A DNA stretch of 64,000 nt from Candidatus Tectomicrobia bacterium (GTDB taxonomy: Bacteria; UBA8248). The notes beneath the pieces were generated by a model. It was not told the DNA's origin, did not search any database, and saw only the letters and a program-made list of their open reading frames with translations. Below, piece by piece: positions 59,947 through 64,000 of this stretch; positions within the stretch are counted from its first letter, which is position 1, and each line of letters opens with the position of its first letter. Made by a program: the position numbers and the translations under genes. The DNA lies in NCBI GenBank assembly GCA_016192135.1, contig JACPUR010000001.1:124001-188000 (forward strand). The letters are read 5' to 3'.

Positions 59947-60735
59947 TCAAAAGACCATCGAGGTCAGGAAATAGTCGGTCACGAGGATGAGCACCGAGGA
60001 GAGGACGACGGCCGACGTCGTCGCGCGGCCCACTCCCTCGGCGCCGTGCCCGCAGGTGTACCCCTCGTAGCAGCAGATCCACGTCACCAGGAGGCCGAAC
60101 GCGAGCGACTTCTCCAGCCCTCCCGTGATGTCCGCCATCTCGACCTTCGCCTGCATCTCCCCGAAATAGACCCCGCTGCTCAGGCCGAGGAGCTTCACCC
60201 CGACGAAGTAGCCCCCAAAGATGCCCACCACGTTGAACATCGAGGCGAGCAGCGGGAACGTCAGAACCCCGGCCAGCAGGCGGGGAGAGGAGAGCCGCTG
60301 GATGGGATTCACGGCCATGCTCTTGAGGGCGTCCACCTGTTCCGTGATGACCATGATCCCGATCTCGGCGGTCATGGCCGACCCCGCCCGGCCCGCCACC
60401 ACGAGGGCGGTGAGGACCGGCCCCAGCTCCCGGATGAGGCTCAGCGCGACGGCCGGCCCCAGCAGGCTCTCGGAGCCGAACTTCTGCAGGGTGTAGAAGG
60501 CCTGGAGCGCGAGCACCATTCCGGTGAACAGGCCGGTGAGCACGACGATGGAAACCGAACCGGCCCCGATGGACCGCATCTGCCGGAGCAGGAGCCGGAA
60601 CCGGTAGGGGGGGAGGAGAAGCCATCCGAGGGAGGCTCCCAGAAAGATCCCCATCCGGCCGGCTTCGGCGGTGGTATCCAGGGCGCGCCGTCCGAGAAGC
60701 CTCACGCCTTGCAGTGCGACGGGATCCGGTTCCAT
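59947..60735 (-). CDS. mlaE: MlaE-like ABC permease
   Basis: A 262-residue integral membrane protein with five to six helices and the MlaE signature RELGPVLTALVVAGRAGSAM at about 120-139, then EQVDALKSMAVNP. It is the permease of the phospholipid ABC transporter at the inner membrane. ATG 60735 is chosen because the domain follows directly; the frame remains open to 60810. The expected ATPase MlaF is absent from the cluster in this window. Either it lies elsewhere or another ATPase serves. Confidence 0.92.
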   Translation of the reverse strand: MEPDPVALQGVRLLGRRALDTTAEAGRMGIFLGASLGWLLLPPYRFRLLLRQMRSIGAGSVSIVVLTGLFTGMVLALQAFYTLQKFGSESLLGPAVALSLIRELGPVLTALVVAGRAGSAMTAEIGIMVITEQVDALKSMAVNPIQRLSSPRLLAGVLTFPLLASMFNVVGIFGGYFVGVKLLGLSSGVYFGEMQAKVEMADITGGLEKSLAFGLLVTWICCYEGYTCGHGAEGVGRATTSAVVLSSVLILVTDYFLTSMVF

Positions 60736-60904
60736 TTTTTCCGGATTCCCCCCGGCGAACGATGATTCCTGGCCCGGCGCCCGCTCGTGCCATGCGCTTT
60801 TGGGATACATGGACCTCGGCGGCTGAAAAAATACAATCTCTAGTGTATCTTTCTTCGACGCCCGATGGCAACGGCGCCTCTTTTCCCTTCCCGAAGGGGT
60901 TTCG

Positions 60905-61750
60905 ATGCAGACCGGCCGCGCCCCGGCCCCCGTGTCCCGCTATCTGGAACTAGGGGTCCGAATCCACTGGGACGAATTCTCCCAGATCACCGCCGTGGTG
61001 CTGTTGCTGTATCTCCCGCTCGCGTTCCTGGCCCTCCTGCTTCAGCCCTCCCTGCAGTCGATTCTGCGGCCCGGGGCGGGGGACGCGCTTGTCCTCGTCC
61101 CGCGCATGCTGCTGGCCCAGCTCCTGCTCCGCCTGATGCAGGCGTTCATCTTCATCCTGCTGATCCTCCGCCTCGACGCGCAGCGCCGGGGCGGGGGAGA
61201 CGCCTGGGACCTGAGCGAGGCCTCCAGCCGCCTGTGGCAGGTGGCGCGGGTGGACCTGGCCTATGCCTTCGGCCTCCAGGGCCTGGCGGTGCTGACCCTG
61301 TGGGTTTCGGCGGGGGCGCTGAGCTTCCTCCTGGGGGACGGGCCGCTCATCTTCCCGGCTTCAATCTCGATCACCGCCTTCGCGGTCCTCCCGCCCGCCA
61401 TCCGGTACTATTTCTGCGCCTTCGCCGCGCTCCTGCACCGGGACGGCTTCCGGGCCGCGTTCCGGCGGTCGGCCGCGGCGTCCGCGGGCGCGGAGAAGCC
61501 GGTCGTCCTTCTCGTGCTCGCCTACCTCGGGGCGTGGTTCGTCCTCTGGCAGCTCGTGCACGGCCTCTTCGGCGGGACGGGTTTCGGGCAGCTCATCCTG
61601 CAGGCGGGGATCATGGTGACGTCGGTGTCCTACTTCTTCGCCGGCTACAACCTTTACCTCGACCTCGCCCCTCCGCTGCCGGGCGAGGGCGGGGAGGGTG
61701 CGGCGGGGGAGGCGGGCCGGGCCCTTCCCCTGCCGCCGGGCGGGAATTAG
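60905..61750 (+). CDS. Multi-pass membrane protein of unknown function
   Basis: A 281-residue protein with about five or six hydrophobic helices (around 28-48, 72-95, 125-150, 155-175, 200-222, 228-250). It has a short cytoplasmic N-terminus and a Gly/Pro-rich hydrophilic tail. It resembles glycerophosphoryl-diester-phosphodiesterase-membrane-domain or DUF975-like proteins in layout only, so no family is claimed. It is divergent from the mlaE gene across a 170-bp region with an AT-rich stretch (60828-60850) that could hold promoters for both. Confidence 0.65.
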   Translation: MQTGRAPAPVSRYLELGVRIHWDEFSQITAVVLLLYLPLAFLALLLQPSLQSILRPGAGDALVLVPRMLLAQLLLRLMQAFIFILLILRLDAQRRGGGDAWDLSEASSRLWQVARVDLAYAFGLQGLAVLTLWVSAGALSFLLGDGPLIFPASISITAFAVLPPAIRYYFCAFAALLHRDGFRAAFRRSAAASAGAEKPVVLLVLAYLGAWFVLWQLVHGLFGGTGFGQLILQAGIMVTSVSYFFAGYNLYLDLAPPLPGEGGEGAAGEAGRALPLPPGGN

Positions 61751-61797
61751 CCGGCAGGCATTGCGCGCCAGAAGACGCGGCATGATTGCCGGGCCGC

Positions 61798-62586
61798 CTA
61801 GTCCCCGGCCTGGATCTCGAAGGTGAGCCCGTCGTAGGCCATCTCGACGCCGGGGGGCAGCTTCGCGTTCGTCTCGTGGTATTCCAGTTCGTAATTGGTG
61901 TGGGTGAAGTAGGTCCGCTCGGGCCGCAGCTCGCGCACGACTCCGAGGGCCTGCTCCACGGTGAAGTGGGAGGGGTGCTCCCGGTGCCGCAGGGCGTCGA
62001 GGATGAGCACCCGCACCCCCTCCAGCGCCCGCATCGACGCCTTGGGGATGGCGTTGCAGTCGGTGGCGTAGGCGAAGTCGCCGATGCGGAGGCCCATCAC
62101 CCGGATGCCGCCGTGCTCGAGCTCGATGGGCCGCACCCGGAACCCCCCCGCCTCGAACGGGCGCCCCGCCACCTCGTGGAGGGTGAGCTGGGGCTTGAAG
62201 CCCTGGTAGTCGGGAGTTTCGCCGAAGATGTAGCTGAAGTTGCGCCGCAGGACGGCGGCCGTGTCGGGGTAGGCGTAGCAGGGGATGGTGCGCTTCATCA
62301 GGAAGTTGAAGACGCGCAGGTCGTCGATCCCGTGGGTGTGGTCGGCGTGGTGGTGGGTATAGACGACGGCGTCCACCCGGCGGAGCCCGTGGCGCAGGGC
62401 CTGCTCGCGGAGGTCCGGGCCCGTGTCCACGAGAAGGCCCGTCCCATCCCCCTCGATGAAGATGCTCGGCCGCAGCCGCTTGTTGCGCGGGTCGTCCGAG
62501 AGGCAGACGGGATCGGTGCAGCCGATGGCCGGGACCCCGGTGGAGGTGCCGCACCCCAGGACGATGACGCGCGCTCCCGCGCTCAT
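61798..62586 (-). CDS. Metallo-beta-lactamase-fold hydrolase, PhnP-like
   Basis: A 262-residue enzyme. The start [17 protein letters not shown], with C23 and C28, is the PhnP/phosphodiesterase style, and the metal motif is H78-x-H80-x-D82-H83 in [11 protein letters not shown]. Later ligands are D166 or near ([10 protein letters not shown]) and H195 region. PhnP relatives hydrolyse cyclic phosphodiesters, and stand-alone copies like this one often sit near tRNA-synthetase genes. No phn genes are seen. The start overlaps the aldolase stop by four bases (ATGA), so the two are translationally coupled. Confidence 0.88.
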   Translation of the reverse strand: MSAGARVIVLGCGTSTGVPAIGCTDPVCLSDDPRNKRLRPSIFIEGDGTGLLVDTGPDLREQALRHGLRRVDAVVYTHHHADHTHGIDDLRVFNFLMKRTIPCYAYPDTAAVLRRNFSYIFGETPDYQGFKPQLTLHEVAGRPFEAGGFRVRPIELEHGGIRVMGLRIGDFAYATDCNAIPKASMRALEGVRVLILDALRHREHPSHFTVEQALGVVRELRPERTYFTHTNYELEYHETNAKLPPGVEMAYDGLTFEIQAGD

Positions 62587-63620
62587 GCAACGGCCTCGGC
62601 CAGCGCCTTGGCCGCATCCTCCACGTCCTTCCGGCTCACGTCCAAGTGGGTGACGGCGCGCATGTGGGCCGGGCCGAAGGTCGAGAGCGCGGCCCCGCGC
62701 TCCATCAGGCGGGCGTTCACCTCATCGGCCGTCCTCCCCGACTCGGAGACGTCGAGGAAGACGATGTTGGTGGGGGTCGTGGGGAAGGCGTGCCGCACCC
62801 CGGGGATTCCCGCGGTGAGCTCGGCGAAGCGCTGGGCGTTCGCGTGGTCCTCCGACAGACGCCCGGCGTGGTGGTCGAGCGCGTAGAGACCCGCCGCCGC
62901 CAGGATGCCCGCCTGCCGCCAGCCCCCGCCCAGGATCTTGCGGATGCGCCGCGCCTTCTGGATGAAGGCCCGGCCCCCGATGAGCACCGAGCCAACGGGG
63001 CAGCCCAGCCCCTTCGAGAGGCAGAAGGAGAGGGAGTCGCACTGGCCGCCCCACTCCAGGGGCGGGATGCCGGAGGCCGCCACGGCGTTGAAGATGCGCG
63101 CCCCGTCCATGTGGAGGGGGACCCCGCGCCCGAGGGAGAGCGCGCGCAGCTCCTTCATCCGCTCCAGGGGAAAGACTTGCCCGCCGCCGGCGTTGTGGGT
63201 GTTCTCGATCCAGATGAGGGCGGTGTGCGGCCCCAGGCCCATCTCGGGCCGGAGGACCGCTTCGGCGTCGCGGCGGGCATAGACTCCCCGGTCGGCCGGC
63301 ACGAACGCGAACTGGATTCCCGAGATGAGGGAGGGAGCCCCGGCCTCGCTGCGGAAGGGATGGCACTTGGCGTCGGCGACGATCTCGTCCCCGGGCTGGG
63401 AGTAGGCCTTGATGGCGATCTGGTTGGCCTGGGTGCCGGAGGGGACGAAGAGGGCGGCCTCCTTGCCGAAGATGCCCGCCGCGCGCTCCTGGAGGGAGTT
63501 GACGGTGGGGTCCTCGCCGAAGAGGTCGTCGCCCACCTCGGCGCGCATCATGGCCTCGCGCATCGGGGGCGTGGGGCGGGTGACGGTGTCGCTTCTCAAG
63601 TCAATGAATCGGCGTGGCAC
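62583..63620 (-). CDS. Low-specificity L-threonine aldolase
   Basis: A 345-residue PLP enzyme that cleaves threonine or allo-threonine to glycine and acetaldehyde. Features: [20 protein letters not shown] at 5-24, [14 protein letters not shown] at 30-43, [12 protein letters not shown] at 58-69, [11 protein letters not shown] at 169-179 and the Schiff-base lysine K203 in [14 protein letters not shown]. The start is GTG 63620 with GAGAGG ten bases before. The frame open beyond it enters the HD-GYP gene and is not used. It is coupled to the downstream hydrolase. Confidence 0.92.
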   Translation of the reverse strand: MPRRFIDLRSDTVTRPTPPMREAMMRAEVGDDLFGEDPTVNSLQERAAGIFGKEAALFVPSGTQANQIAIKAYSQPGDEIVADAKCHPFRSEAGAPSLISGIQFAFVPADRGVYARRDAEAVLRPEMGLGPHTALIWIENTHNAGGGQVFPLERMKELRALSLGRGVPLHMDGARIFNAVAASGIPPLEWGGQCDSLSFCLSKGLGCPVGSVLIGGRAFIQKARRIRKILGGGWRQAGILAAAGLYALDHHAGRLSEDHANAQRFAELTAGIPGVRHAFPTTPTNIVFLDVSESGRTADEVNARLMERGAALSTFGPAHMRAVTHLDVSRKDVEDAAKALAEAVA

Positions 63621-63634
63621 GGCGGAAGGGCCTC

Positions 63635-64000
63635 TCAGGAAGCGGGTTCGGCGTATTCGGCTTCCCTGAACTGCTCCACCGCCCGGTAGACCTTCTTCTT
63701 GACGAAGATGTCCACCAGCTCCGGATCTAGATGCTGGTCCTTCACCTCGAACTTGAGGATCTGGATGGCCTTCTCCAGGGGAGCGGCCTTCTTGTAGGGG
63801 CGATCCGTGGCGGTGAGGGCGTCGAAGATGTCGCATACGCACATGATCTTGGCCTGAAGGACGATCTCCTCTTCCTTCAGGTGCCGGGGATATCCGGTCC
63901 CGTTCAGCTTCTCGTGGTGGCCGTGGGCGATCTCGGGCACGCCCCGGAGCGCCCGGGTCCACGGGATCTGGACGAGGAAGTCGTAGCTGTGGACGACGTG
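63635..64000 (-). CDS. HD-GYP-domain protein (C-terminal part, cut by window end)
   Basis: 122 codons of a gene running leftward from outside the window. The visible part contains the HD-GYP signature: [17 protein letters not shown], then [19 protein letters not shown] and DRPYKKA. These domains usually hydrolyse cyclic di-GMP, often as the output of a response regulator (family knowledge). The upstream HD residues and any sensor part lie beyond 64000. The stop at 63635 is 14 bp before the aldolase start, so an operon HD-GYP/aldolase/hydrolase is plausible. Confidence 0.88.
   Translation of the reverse strand, partial: HVVHSYDFLVQIPWTRALRGVPEIAHGHHEKLNGTGYPRHLKEEEIVLQAKIMCVCDIFDALTATDRPYKKAAPLEKAIQILKFEVKDQHLDPELVDIFVKKKVYRAVEQFREAEYAEPAS

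Noticed and set aside
62583-63962. 459-codon fusion of HD-GYP-antisense sequence with the threonine aldolase
   Set aside because: The extra N-terminal part overlaps the HD-GYP gene in another frame. GTG 63620 gives the normal aldolase length.

Overview
The window is a high-GC chromosomal segment from a diderm (Gram-negative) bacterium. Evidence for an outer membrane is an LptD LPS-assembly protein, an MlaE/MlaD/MlaC lipid-transport cluster, several lipobox lipoproteins and an MliC-type lysozyme inhibitor. The housekeeping order (tig-clpP-clpX-lon; thrS-infC-rpmI-rplT-pheS-pheT; zapA-6S RNA-fthC-rny-ymdB; alaS) fits Proteobacteria, Desulfobacterota and related deep lineages. The very high GC, the abundant palindromic intergenic repeats and the mix of amidohydrolase, MetE-like and M24 genes recall uncultured groups such as Tectomicrobia or Rokubacteria, but that placement is only inference.

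Region 1-8.5 kb is accessory and defence-like. It holds a controller-type XRE regulator cut by the window edge and an AAA+ ATPase/WYL-regulator pair. These are followed by a PD-(D/E)XK nuclease whose C-terminal half sits in an overlapping second frame, and by an 82-residue protein of three zinc-finger-like repeats. Next come a frameshifted remnant of an ExoI-type exonuclease, a DUF433/DUF5615 toxin-antitoxin pair, a Rad52-like annealing protein and a ribbon-helix-helix protein. Four copies of a G(G/C)ACTCCA box lie between the last two divergent units. A duplicated scrap of the annealing gene's 3' end lies about 1 kb away.

Region 8.9-22.9 kb mixes envelope and metabolic genes: a DUF4384-like lipoprotein, lptD, a DegT aminotransferase, an EamA transporter, an alpha/beta hydrolase and an M24 peptidase. 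Between them (17.4-21.4 kb) is a compact set of exported proteins: a lipoprotein with a proline-rich tail, a lipase-like protein and a second protein that share a Cys-rich repeat of about 55-58 residues, and an MliC-like lipoprotein. This set is the best candidate for an undescribed extracellular system.

Region 23-34 kb carries a divergent FtsH, a glycosyltransferase, a MetE-like protein, an amidohydrolase, a MazG-like pyrophosphohydrolase, FolE2 and a full-length MetH. Region 34.5-57.3 kb is the core block: tRNA-Leu(UAG), the protein-quality-control genes, tRNA-Val(GAC), the translation cluster, the zapA/6S/rny block, a methylmalonyl-CoA-mutase-type large subunit and alaS. Region 57.3-64 kb carries an Fsr-like exporter, the mlaEDC cluster, a membrane protein, a PhnP-like hydrolase, a threonine aldolase and a truncated HD-GYP gene.

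Notable non-gene signals include a recurrent extended -10 promoter element TGCTAGG(A/T)T, several families of intergenic palindromes (one apparently inserted in frame inside lptD), and an abrupt GC change inside pheS.
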